The notes beneath the pieces are model-generated. The model saw only the letters and a list, made by a program, of their open reading frames with translations, made no database searches and was not told the origin of the DNA. Below are positions 1 to 10,350 of a DNA stretch of 64,000 bases, piece after piece. Position 1 is the first letter of the stretch. Each line of letters opens with the position of its first letter. The stretch spans positions 2,170,001 through 2,234,000 of the forward strand of contig JBHGNT010000012.1 of NCBI GenBank assembly GCA_043228905.1, given 5' to 3'. This DNA is from Azolla caroliniana (Eukaryota; Polypodiophyta). Both the position numbers and the translations under genes were made by a program.

Positions 1-150
1 CAGATAAAAATGTAAAAGAAAAGTTTTCCTCCTGTATTCTTCACAAGTATCTGCACGTACAGTCAAATGAGTTCTTGAAGAAAATATAACGATTATAATG
101 AAATCTTGTGTCTGTGAGGTGTTAATTTGTTGATTGTATATATGTTTCAG

Positions 151-2415
151 ATGGATTCTTTGAATAAACTTGAGAAAATTCACAAACTGTGTGATCAATT
201 GGGAGTCGAAATGAAGCCAAAGATATTGAAGGGAGTGGGAATTATTCCTCTTTATTCTTGGTATCATCAGGCAAATTTCCAGCTGTTTTTTTCTTATGTA
301 TGCTTAGTATAAAAACATAGTCACTGAACTCCATCTCTTCCCTCCCCCCCCCCCCCCCGGGGTCTGCATGCACTATTAGAACATATAGAAGAGGTTTCCT
401 GTAGAGCACAAACTATACATTTTATCTTTTTCCTTTGCATGTACTTTTCGGATTGTATAGGAGAAACATGTTTAAGATATTTTTATTTTACTTATTCAGA
501 GCTTTGATAAAGAGGAGGATATATCCGGTTACAGATTCCCTCCATTGAAGCTGGTAAAAGTCATTGGTATTATAATTCTCTGCATTAGTTCAATTTGTTT
601 TGTTTATTATCTTAATATCTCAAGCCAGAATATAAATGCTTTTACAATGATCGTAACCTTAGTCCCATTGATTTAGACTTAAAACCATGACCTTATGGTC
701 ATAAAGCAATTGGCCTCACCATTATGACATCAAATTTATACTTATTATGTTTGTAATTATAATATTTAAAGGATGTATCTGTGGTCATGATTTAATTTTG
801 TCTTGAATTTTTTATTTGCACATTTTTCCAAACTTTTCACATTTTGTTTAAAGCATTTCCCTTTTGTTTGCACTTTATATTTAATGGTTTTCACAGTTTT
901 TTCATATTAGCATATAAGAAACGGTCATGCACATCATGTAAAAAATACTTCTAGTGCAGGTATGCAGAGATTTTCAGGCATGCAAATGGACTACTCCTAG
1001 CATGAACTCTGGAGAAACACTTGCTTGTTATTTTGACAAATTAAATGATGGGGAATTTTGGAGAGCAGTGGAGAATATCAAGAGGAATACTCAAAAGATC
1101 ATATCTTTTTCCCATTTCCTTCCAAGGTTATCTATTTAAATCATTGAAAGTTGACCTTTGTTTACACTTTATATAGCCTTCCTTTCATATATGGTGGTAA
1201 CTTTAAGGTTTAGAAGCTAGGATATTAAGATATTAAGAGAACACTCGAAAGATAATGGCACTATCCATGTTCCTTCCAAGGCTTATGTATAAACCATGGA
1301 ATGTTAACCTTCCATGGATGTATATATCAAGGTTCCTTTCATATGGTTTGTTTAACTTCTGGGTTTATGGTATTGGTTTCATACATTAAGGTTTTGTATC
1401 TGCTGATTTATTATTATTTTTGCTTAAATGTATAAGTTTTGTTTGATGTGTGCACAGGCTGGAATTATGCCCGGAAAAACGAATGTTATTCTATCCAAAC
1501 TTGCCAAAAGTGGTGGGATCGGACTTTCTTGAAGCTAGAGTGAGGGACATTCATGGAGTAGAAGGCAACCCATTTGCTTGCCATGTGTTTGGTCATACTC
1601 ATTTTTGCTGGGACACCATGTTGGATGGAGTAAGGTTGGCATCCTTTCTACTTAATCTATGCATTATACTTAAGGATGGAAAAAATTCAAAAGTACCCTT
1701 CATATTGGTGGATATATGAAAAAATGGCCTTAACATGTTTCGGAAATATCAACTTATCCCCTTGGTCAACAAAGGGGAGAATAATTGAGTAGTTATGTAA
1801 TCCAAACTTCAAAGTTGATGAAAATTTACGAGAGAGGCTAGCTTCAAAATCCCCAAGAAGTACATGAACATCGGAATGAAGATTGATTTTTCTAAGGGTG
1901 ACCGTTCTTTAGTAACTAAAGTTAGCTTTCTAAGAAAATGGCTTAAAAAACTTTGGGAAGTTTAGTATATAATAACTTTCTTTTGCCTTTTTTCCACTAA
2001 GGGTACACTTTGATATTTCCAAAAGGATTATAGCTACTTCCCATTTATCATCAAGCACAAAGGGTATTTTTGAAGTTTGCTCGAGATACTCTCCTAGTAT
2101 TACCTATGCTTAGACTAGAGATGGTGTCAGGTACCTCTCAGCTTTTCCATGATAGGCTTTAGTGTTGTTACTAATAATAATGGTTGCTTATTCTACAGAT
2201 ATTTTCAGGCACCTCTTGCCTATCCCAATGAGAGATTAAGGAGGATCAATGGAGGTGAAGATTGGCTTCCTTTTTGTATCTATGATTCAGATGCAGGAGG
2301 CTTTGTCGAAGGCCCTTTACCATTTTATTGGTCGGATTATTATCGTGAAAATAAGAGAGATCCCAGTAACAACCAACTTGCACCATGGGTCAATCAATTC
2401 TACAAGGCACTGTAG
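151..2415 (+). CDS. calcineurin-like metallophosphoesterase, 3' part (5 exons; 5' end outside window)
   Basis: Five exons join in one frame: 151-270, 500-553, 960-1126, 1458-1634 and 2199-2415 (stop). The product ends a metallophosphoesterase of the kind annotated in plants as calcineurin-like. The metal-ligand motif GHTH lies in exon 4 (VFGHTHFCWD), after the conserved block LCPEKRMLFYPNLPKVVGS; SFSHFLPR ends exon 3; the C-terminus has APLAYP, NGGEDWLPFCIYD and YWSDYYREN. Family members hydrolyse phosphoesters with a dinuclear metal centre; the substrate of this member is not evident. Introns 2-4 have GT-AG ends. Intron 1 must use a GC donor (CAG|GCAAAT at 271) to keep the conserved SWYH-x-SFDKEED junction; the next GT donor would insert unrelated residues. 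Positions 1-150 are the end of an upstream intron. The last exon is duplicated, broken, near 8.1 kb. Confidence 0.85.
344..358. repeat. 15-bp poly-C run
   Basis: An uninterrupted run of C within intron 1 of the phosphoesterase gene. A matching 15-bp G run occurs at 7286-7300. Simple sequence, no function inferred. Confidence 0.9.
1077..1315 (+). repeat. tandem duplication of the end of phosphoesterase exon 3
   Basis: The last ~50 bp of exon 3 and the start of intron 3 (from about 1077) recur, diverged, at about 1230-1310: ATATCAAGAGGAATACTC resembles ATATTAAGAGAACACTCG, and both copies continue into CCTTCCAAGG. The second copy has several substitutions and is taken as intronic debris rather than an alternative exon. 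Confidence 0.65.
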
Positions 2416-3475
2416 ATGTTGGGAGAGGAAATATATGCCATAAACAACACAAGTTTGTTATGATCCTATTTTTAATTTTTTCTCCATGATCATTGCAAAA
2501 GATGCTAAGGTCTTCTCTACTAAATGATTGTCATCTGATAAAATTGTCACGATGTTAATAAGGACAACCACATGACTTTGAATAATGATAACGAAAATTG
2601 AGTAAAAGACCAATCATCTATAAAAAACAGATAATTTGTATGATACACATCACCTCGTTTAGTGTCACCTTTAGGTTTATGGTTAATGCCTTCTTTGTAG
2701 TAGACAACTTGTTCTTCACATCCAATGGTGTTATTAGTAGGGTTTAGGGTGTTTTCATGGCAAGCAAACCAATGAGTTATGCATTATTACGACCAACCTT
2801 TGGGTGTTATAAGATTCTCTTACGGTTTTGAAATAGACCAAACCAAATGTCAACTTACCATCTTTATTGCTTTGCCTCATTTTTTAACAAATATCCCCCA
2901 ATTCATGTCCATTGGCGATCACTCAAATCTACTCCCAATTCAGGAAGATCAATGTTTGATTACACCTAATGACAAACTTGTTGTCATTGTAACTCTATGT
3001 GTGTAACCATAAAGTTTAGTAGGGTTTTGGGTTTTTTCATGGCATGCAAACCAATGAGTTATGCATTATCAAGACCAGCCTTGGGCATTACAATATTCTC
3101 TTATGATTTTCATATAGTCCAAACCAACCATCAACTTACTATGTTTATTACTTTGTCTCATTTTTCTAACAAATATCTCCCAATTCATGTCCGGAACAAA
3201 AACACCAAATACTAGAATAAAAGACCGGAACGAAAACATGACAAAGAACAAATAGCTTGAGCCTCAAGTGCACTCACACCACATAGTCGAGAGGCAAGAT
3301 GAAGAGGAACACCAAAACCCAAAAAAGACCACTACCATGTCATATATGATAAGACAAAGTTGGGGTTCAAAAAAGAGAGAACAAATGGGAAGGAAGCTCG
3401 TGTGATTTCTTGGAGCCGCACATGTAAAACCTAGGGTCCAAAAAAGAGAACAAATATGGGTGTAAGTTAGTGTAG
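2093..3475 (+). repeat. segmental duplication, copy A (includes terminal phosphoesterase exon)
   Basis: About 1.38 kb starting in intron 4 (CCTAGTATTACCTAT) and running through exon 5 and its downstream flank to the segment GAACAAATATGGGTGTAAG. It matches 7960-9390 with scattered substitutions and short indels. An older tandem duplication of about 190 bp sits inside: 2735-2910 resembles 3015-3200, sharing GCAAACCAATGAGTTATGCA. Downstream of the stop at 2415 no other gene is seen in this copy. Confidence 0.85.
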
Positions 3476-3631
3476 TATTTTAAATCTGTAACAGTACCTG
3501 CACATTGATAATCATAAAACATATTAATCTCCAATGGATCTGAAAATAAATTAAAACCTTCAAATAAAAAAAAACAATAAACAAAGCAAGCATCCAATTC
3601 TAAGCAAGTCATCAGACATGCCATCATCTTC
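3476..3631. repeat. captured fragment of the NSE3 gene (exon 3 start plus intron 2)
   Basis: This 156-bp stretch repeats 14069-14226, which spans the first bases of NSE3 exon 3 and adjoining intron 2. Identity is high (shared TCCAATGGATCTGAAAATAA) with a few substitutions and an A-run difference. It stops abruptly at the left edge of the decayed copia sequence. It looks like filler DNA captured at a break; it is too short to code. Confidence 0.8.
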
Positions 3632-3635
3632 TACA

Positions 3636-6534
3636 CGTTCCGACCATCACGAAGAACCTGGTGTCGGTCGGACAGATCGTTGACTAGGGGATGTAGGTGC
3701 GGTTCATGCACCTTGGGTGCTTCATCGAGGAAGAAGGTCAGATTATTGCGCAAGGGCATAGGGATGGGAGGATGTTCATCCTTGATACCAATGACGTCGG
3801 CACCGCGTTGTTTGCCAAAGGACAGAAGATCGAATCGGACATTGATCTCTGGCACAAGCGGATTGGTCACGTCAATTACCGGAGGCTTCAAGACCTGCAA
3901 ACGAAACAAGTTGTTTTCGGGTTGCCAAGGTTCAGTGGCCAAAAGGCCCAAATTTGTGAAGCCTGCCAACTTGGGAAGCAACACCGGCTTCCATTCCCAA
4001 ATGAACAGAATCGGAGCCATAACAAGCTCAATCTCATCCATTCGGATGTATGGGGACCAACACAAAACGTTAGTATTGGCGGGAGTCGATATTTCGTCTC
4101 CTTCATCGATGACTACACACGACATACGTGGATCTACCTCATTGAACGGAAGAGCGAAGTCTTCGAATGTTTCCGGAAACTGAAGAGCATGGTTGAACGG
4201 GAATCGGAGAGGAAGATCAAATGCCCGCGGTCAGATGGCGGAAAAGAGTACTTTTCCAGTCAATTCAACAGTTATCTGCAACAAAAAGGAATTTAGCGAG
4301 AGTTCAACTGCAGATACACACCGCAACAGAACAATGTCGCCGAAAGGAAGAACCAGTCGCTTATTGATGCGGCAAGGGTTATGCTGGAGGAGAAGAGCAT
4401 GCCCAAATTCTACTGGGCGGAAGCTGTCCGAACGGCCGTTTACACCCAGAACCGGATCGGCGACAAGGTGTCAGCTCACGAACTGTATTTCGGGCGCAAG
4501 CCGAATTTAAGACACCTTAGGATCTTCGGTAGCATCGCATATGTGCATGTGCCGGATGAGAAGCGGAGGAAGTTGGATGCAAAATCGGAAAAATGCATCC
4601 TACTCGGCTATGCTCAAGAGCAAAAGGGTTATAAGTGTTATAACCCTCAGACAAAGCAGGTCCGAGTTAGTCGAGATGTTGAGTTCGATGAATCAGCATC
4701 ATGGTACTCCTTACCGGCTCCGACTTCCGATTCTGACCCGATGCCGGAGGATGAGGCAAAGACCGAACCGGCCCAGGTAGATGATGATGAAGCAGGGACT
4801 CTTGATGAGGGTCCATAATCGGTTCGGCTCAGCGGTCCGAACGATAGACTGAGTCCATCTGACCATTCGGATGATGAATCGGCAAGTAGTGGCGACTCTA
4901 CCGTGCACTCCCCACGCAAGGAACCGAGGAGACAGTTCACGCGCAAATAGAAGGGGAAGAAGAAGATGCCAGAATATGAAACCGGCAATAATGAGTCGGA
5001 TCGGTGCGCATCCGACTCCAGCAAGGACAAAGGCAATTCTTCGGCAACGAAGACCGAACTGGCCAAGGAGGGCCTCAAACCGGGTAACGGTGAGTTACGG
5101 TGGTCCACCCGCCAGAAGGATCCCATCAAGCGGTACGGGTACAATGGGTACATGGCTCATCATTATGCGTACATGACTAAGGTAGCGGAAATGTGTGAGC
5201 CGGAAAGCTATGCAGAAGCGGCAAAGGACGCAAATTGGCGTGCTGCTATGGAGGAAGAAATGCGGGCACTTGATGCCAACGAGACATGGGACCTGGTTGA
5301 CCCTCCTCGCCACTATAGACCGATCAGATGCAAGTGGGTATACAAGGTAAAGTATAATGCCGACGGTTCAGTTAACCGGTACAAGGCCCGGTTAGTGGCG
5401 AAGGGATACACACAGACTCACGGAATTGACTATGACGAGACCTTCACTCCGGTAGCGAAGATGACGATGGTTCGTGGTTGACCCTCCTCGCCATTGTGGA
5501 CCGATCAGATTCAAGTGGGTATACAAGGTAAAGTATAATGCCGACGGTTCAGTTAACCGGTACAAGGCCCGGTTAGTGGCGAAGGGATACACGCAGACTC
5601 ACGGAATTGACTACGACGAGACCTTCGCTCCGGTTAGTCATCACTGGACCGGGTCTTCCAGAAGTCAACCGCGTCAAGTCCCAGTTGTCAGACGCATTTG
5701 AGATGAAGGACCTAGGGGACCTTCATTATTTTCTTGGGATCGAAGTGATCCGAGCCCCCGACGGCATATTACTCTCACAACGATATTATGTCTTGAATAT
5801 GCTGTACAAGTTCGGCATGACAGAATGCCGACCTGTCTCCACACCCTTGGATCGGAACCAGAAGCTTTGTCCCAACTCCGGACCAGCTTGCAATGAGAAA
5901 CGGTTCCGACAAATTGTCAGAAGCCTTATCTACTTGACTATCACCCGACCCGACATCAACTATCCGGTCGGAATGATAAGTCAGTTCATGTAGAAGCCGA
6001 CCATGAAGCACCTTCCGTGCGCGCAGCAGATACTGCGGTATGTAAGCGGCACGAAGGACCATGGACTGTTATACTGGCGAGGTATAACCAAAGAGCTAGT
6101 CAGTTATACGGATGTCGACTGGACCGATGATGTATCGGATCGCCGATCCACTTTCGGATTTATGTTTTCCCTTGGGAGCGCAATTGTTGCATGGAGCAGC
6201 AAAAAGCAGCCAACAGTGGCTCTGTCAAGCACTGAGGCTGAGTACCGGGGCGCGACCATTGCCACCTGCGAAGCCATTTGGCTTCGGCGACTACTGCGAG
6301 ACTTGCGGATCGAGGTACTGACCCTGATCCAGATTTATTGTGATAACATTAACAACATGTAGCTCGCCAAGAACCCTGTGTTCCATGCTCGCATGAAGCA
6401 CATAGAAGTGCATTATCACTTTGTGCGTGAGCAGGTCGTGAACGACAAAGTTGAGCTACGATATGTTCACACGGATCGGCAAGTTGCCGACATCTTCACC
6501 AAACCGCTTGGATCAGACAAGTTGTCGCATGAAA
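3636..6534 (+). pseudogene. decayed Ty1-copia pol (integrase, partial RT, RNase H)
   Basis: In order: GAG-pre-integrase with the zinc-binding H/C block (DLWHKRIGHVNY, ICEACQLGKQHRLPF), integrase core (LIHSDVWGP, SFIDDYTRHTW), a linker with VSRDVEFDESASWY, the start of reverse transcriptase (WKWVYK-like [23 protein letters not shown]), the RT end and RNase H (YFLGIEVIRAPDGI, ALSSTEAEYRG, DIFTKPLGSDKL). Breaks: stops and frame changes near 4296, 4818, 5481, 5993 and 6362. The block at about 5280-5455 is repeated at 5474-5635, then joins distal RT near 5640, so the catalytic YVDD part of RT is missing. No LTRs or target duplications are seen. It cannot act on its own. Confidence 0.9.
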
Positions 6535-6895
6535 ACTTGATGGTAGCAAAAGAAGAGGAAGGAACTAAGGTGGTGTTCGCCGAAGAGGATCAAGCTCTCT
6601 TAGAAATACTTACGAGGAAGCAAAGAGTCGCATATGATACTTCATTCATGTCAAGAGGTAACAATGCCACCTATGCTTATTCAGCCACAAGTACTAGCAA
6701 CACAAATACTCTTGCCTCTACACCAAAATGGATAATTGATTCTGGTGCATCTAGGCATGTGACGGGTAATGCTAGTGAATTCTCCTCGTATATTCACTTA
6801 GCAATGCAAGAAAGCATTCAAATTGCTGACGGTACTACACAACCTGTAGTGGCTATAGGTACAGTAAAATCTCAAAACAATCTTTGTGAGGCCTG
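6535..6895 (+). pseudogene. fragment of a second copia family (gag end and protease)
   Basis: Directly after the RNase H end, the open frame continues into sequence that belongs upstream in a copia polyprotein: a Ser/Thr/Asn-rich gag tail and a protease start WIIDSGASRHVTGN, with active-site Asp-Ser-Gly at about 6739-6750. The reversed domain order shows a join of two different copia copies. The frame stops at 6895 after VVAIGTVK. Confidence 0.8.
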
Positions 6896-7730
6896 AACTT
6901 TAACTTAGATTTGTGATTTATTGGAGTGCATATCAAGATCTAGGTACGTAATTTCTTTCTGGATATATATCTATATCTATATCTATCTTTCTATCTATCT
7001 ATACGTTTGTATGCATGCGTGTACATATGCATATTGCTATGGATGTTTGTAGGTATTTTACATTATTGTGTATGTGTGTGTGCACTTATACCATGCTCTC
7101 AATAGATGATCTATTTTTGTTAGCAATTGGCATGCATATGTAGGTTTGTATCCATGCATGTAGGTATGCTCGTTCAGTTATTTATCAATGTATGTAGACA
7201 TGTGCCCATGTATGTTTGTTGCTCTTAAAGATTAGCTATATTGTTGAGCAAATGACAATTGGATGTTCATAAAGAGGGATAGAGAGGGGGGGGGGGGGGG
7301 ATTACTGTACTCTGGAAGCTAAATGTGACCCATGGAATCCTAAAGAAATAGCTTGAGCTACTCCATTTTTTGTAGTCGAAGTGCCTCCCTCCTGTTTAAT
7401 TGTCAAAATGGCATCAGCAAACTTGATTTTATTAGCTCATCTCCAATGGGTGATGATTTGCATAAAAAGATGAAGATTCTCACAACTTTGAAGCAACACA
7501 GAAATCTTATCCCTATTATGGGAATATGTCAGAAAAGTGGGGACAAAGGGTACTAGAATTTTAGTGTGTATGTCAGTTGTATTTATTGTATGATCAATTG
7601 AGATATACCTCTTATTTAGAATTGGTGCTATGATATGGTTATGTTGTGCATATTGTTTTCCAAATGTAATTAACTAGTGCTAGGAAGTCTCTTCCTGTAA
7701 AGTAATTATCTTATGCCAGATGCACTTGCT
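6896..7730. other. spacer with (TATC)n microsatellite and 15-bp G run
   Basis: AT-rich spacer without a recognisable gene. It holds a TATATC/TATC-type microsatellite at about 6962-7003, TG/ATG-rich degenerate repeats to about 7215, and a 15-base G run at 7286-7300. Short open frames here show no family motifs. Confidence 0.7.
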
Positions 7731-7958
7731 CTAGAGGTTATTCTTAGGGCACTCATAAGACAAATGGTCTGCCTCACCACATTCATAGCATCTACTCTTA
7801 TCTTTGTAAACCCTCTTCTTGATGAACTCCCTCGCAAGCCCATTATCCATAGCTATGGAAGCCTTCAAGGTCCTTTTGTTGAGGATCTTACTATCCATGG
7901 CTTCCACAGCCTTCTTTGCATCTTCTTGTGAGGTGAAAAGAACAAAGGCCACCCACAC
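7731..7958 (-). pseudogene. fragment of U11/U12-31K (RRM plus CCHC knuckle) snRNP protein
   Basis: A 75-codon open frame reads as the end of an RNA-recognition motif ([19 protein letters not shown], with the RNP1-like VAFVLF), an inter-domain helix ([19 protein letters not shown]) and a CCHC zinc knuckle ([14 protein letters not shown]). This order is that of the minor-spliceosome U11/U12 31-kDa protein (ZCRB1/MADP1 type). Only about a third of the protein is present, with no start, and it ends with a stop just after the knuckle, at the edge of the segmental duplication. It is most simply an exon-sized captured fragment; transcription is unknown. Confidence 0.8.
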
Positions 7959-7959
7959 C

Positions 7960-9390
7960 TAGTATTACCTATTCTTAGACTAGAGATGTTGTCCAAGTAC
8001 CTCTCACCGTATCCATGATAGGCTTTAGTGTTGTTACTAATAATAATGGTTGCTTATTCTACATATATTTTCAGGCACCTCTTGCTTATCCCAATGAGAG
8101 ATTAAGGAGGATCAATGGAGGTGAAGATTGGCTTCCTTTTTTGTATCTATGATTCAGATGCAGGAGGCTTTGTCGAAGGCCCTTTTACCATTTTATTGGT
8201 CGGATTATTATCGTGAAAATAAGAGAGATCCCAGTAACAACCAACTTGCACCATGGGTCAGGTCAATCAATTCTACAAGGCACTTTAGATGTGGGGTGAG
8301 GAAATATATATGCCATAAACAACACAAGTTTGTTATGATCCTATTTTTAAAAAAATTCTCCATGATCATTGCATAAGATGTTAAGCCTTGTCTTTCTTCT
8401 CTACTAAATGTTTGTCATCTGATAAAATTGTCAAGATGTTAATAACGACAACCACATGTCTTTGGATAATGATAACAAAAAAGTTGAGTAAAAGACCCAT
8501 CATCTATAAAAAAGAAGAAGATAATTTGTATGATACACATCACCTCATCTAGTGTCACCTTTAGGTTTATGGTTAATGCCTAAGTTCTTTGCAACAAACA
8601 ACTTGTTCTTCATGTCCAATGGTGTTATTCGTAGGGTTTAGGGTGTTTTCATGGCAAGCAAACCAATGAGTTATGCATTATTAGGACCGACCTTTGGGTG
8701 TTAAAAGATTCTCTTACGGTTTTGAAATAGACCAAACCAAATGTCAACTTACCATCTTTATTGCTTCGCGTCATTTTTTAACAAATATCTCCCAATTCAT
8801 GTCCATTGGCAATCACTCAAATCTACTCCCAATTTAGGAAGATCAATGTTTGATTACACCTAATGACAAACTTGTTGTCATTGTAACTCTATGTGTGTAA
8901 CCATAAAGTTTAGTAGGGTTTTGGGTTTTTTCATGGCATGCAAACCAATGAGTTGTGCATTATCAACACCAGCCTTGGGCATTACAATGTTCTCTTACGA
9001 TTTTCATATAGTCCAAACCAACCATCAACTTACTATGTTTATTGCTTTGTCTCATTTTTCTAACAAATATCTCCCAATTCATGTCCGGAACAAAAACAAG
9101 CACAAAAACACCAAATACTAGAATAAAAGACTAGAACAAAAACATGACAAAGAACAAATAGCTTGAGCCTCAAGTGCAGTCACCCCACATAGCCGAGAGC
9201 CAAGATGAAGAGGAACACCAAAACCCAAAAAAGACCACTACCATGTCACATATGATAAGACGAAGTTGGGGTTCAAAAAAGAGAGAACAAATGGGAAGGA
9301 AGCTCGTGTGATTTCTTCACACATGTAAAACCCAGGGTCCAAAAAGGAGAACAAATATGGGTGTAAGTTCCTACTAGAGTGTAGTAGTTT
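7960..9390 (+). repeat. segmental duplication, copy B
   Basis: Second copy of 2093-3475 in the same orientation, ending near GAACAAATATGGGTGTAAG. The last part is itself repeated at about 9420-9480 (CCTAGGGTCCA, AGAGTGTAGTAG). The copies lie about 4.5 kb apart and enclose the NSE3 fragment, copia sequences and the U11/U12-31K fragment. Confidence 0.85.
8065..8290 (+). pseudogene. broken duplicate of the terminal phosphoesterase exon
   Basis: It matches exon 5 (2199-2415) but the splice acceptor is lost (TTCTACAG has become TTCTACAT), an extra T in the T-run near 8140 and another near 8185 shift the frame, and a 5-bp insertion follows ATGGGTCAG. The stop position is also altered. It cannot serve as a working exon. 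Confidence 0.85.
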
Positions 9391-9515
9391 TAAGTCTTAC
9401 GTGAAATTGTGAATATAAAACCTAGGGTCCAGAAAAGAGAACAAATATGGGTGTAAGAAGTTACTACTAGAGTGTAGTAGCTAAGTCTTAGGTGAATTTG
9501 TGGCAATAGTTAAGA

Positions 9516-9588
9516 CGCCGTCTGTGGGAATCGAACCCACGACCACGTGGTTAAAAGCCACGCGCTCTACCGGCTGAGCTAAGACGGC
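9516..9588 (-). tRNA. tRNA-Lys(UUU)
   Basis: The minus strand folds as a 73-nt cloverleaf: acceptor GCCGTCT pairs with AGACGGC with G as discriminator; A box TAGCTCAGCCGG; anticodon arm CGTGG-CTTTTAA-CCACG with anticodon TTT; T arm GTGGG-TTCGATT-CCCAC. It closely resembles the nuclear plant tRNA-Lys(UUU). No run of four or more T follows within about 35 nt of the 3' end, so the polymerase III stop site is unclear. The 42-bp satellite begins about 15 bp upstream of the tRNA 5' end. Confidence 0.95.
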
Positions 9589-9602
9589 TTATATGTTAAG
9601 TC

Positions 9603-10350
9603 AAGCTATCTATTTGAACTCTTTCAAACTGACACACTATATCTAAGCTATCTATTTGGATTCTTTCAAACTAATACACTATATCTAAGCTATCTATTTG
9701 GATTCTTTCAAACTAATACACTATATCTAAGCTATCTATTTGGATTCTTTCAAACTAATACACTATATCTAAGCTATCTATTTGGATTCTTTCAAACTAA
9801 TACACTATATCTAAGCTATCTATTTGGATTCTTTCAAACTAATACACTATATCTAAGCTATCTATTTGGATTCTTTCAAACTAATACACTATATCTAAGC
9901 TATCTATTTGGATTCTTTCAAACTAATACACAACATCTAAGCTATCCATTTGAACTCTTTCAAACTAATACACAATATCTAATTTGTCCATTTGGATTCT
10001 TTCAAACTAATACACAAGATCCGAACTGTCCATTTGAACCCTTTCGAACTAATACACAAGATCCGAACTGTCCATTTGAACCCTTTCAAACTAATACACA
10101 ATATCGAAGCTACCCATTTGAACCCTTTCAAACTAATACACAATATCGAAGCTACCCATTTGAACCCTTTCAAACTGATACACAATATCGACGCTACCCA
10201 TTTGAACTCTTTCAAACTGATACACAATATCTAAACTATTTATTTGAACTCTTTCAAACTAATACACGATATCTAGATCCTAAGCTATCTATTTGAACTG
10301 TTTTGAACTAATGCACAATATCAAAGCTATCCATTTGAACTCTTTTAAAC
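9603..10350. repeat. 42-bp tandem satellite, about 18 copies
   Basis: The unit (AGCTATCTATTTGGATTC then TTTCAAACTAATACACTATATCTA) recurs every 42 bp. Units 2-7 (about 9645-9920) are almost identical; later units diverge step by step (CGAACTGTCCATTTGAACC, GAAGCTACCCATTTGAACC). Because 42 is a multiple of three, repeats read as 14-residue periodic open frames on both strands; these are not taken as genes. Confidence 0.95.

Noticed and set aside
344-7300. 15-bp C and G runs as possible assembly or regulatory signals
   Set aside because: Simple homopolymers, common in such spacers; nothing else supports function.
9979-10234. Periodic 14-residue open frames on both strands
   Set aside because: Result of the 42-bp satellite period being a multiple of three.
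9603-10350. CRISPR-like regular repeats
   Set aside because: Units are contiguous with no unique spacers, and this is a eukaryotic nuclear locus.
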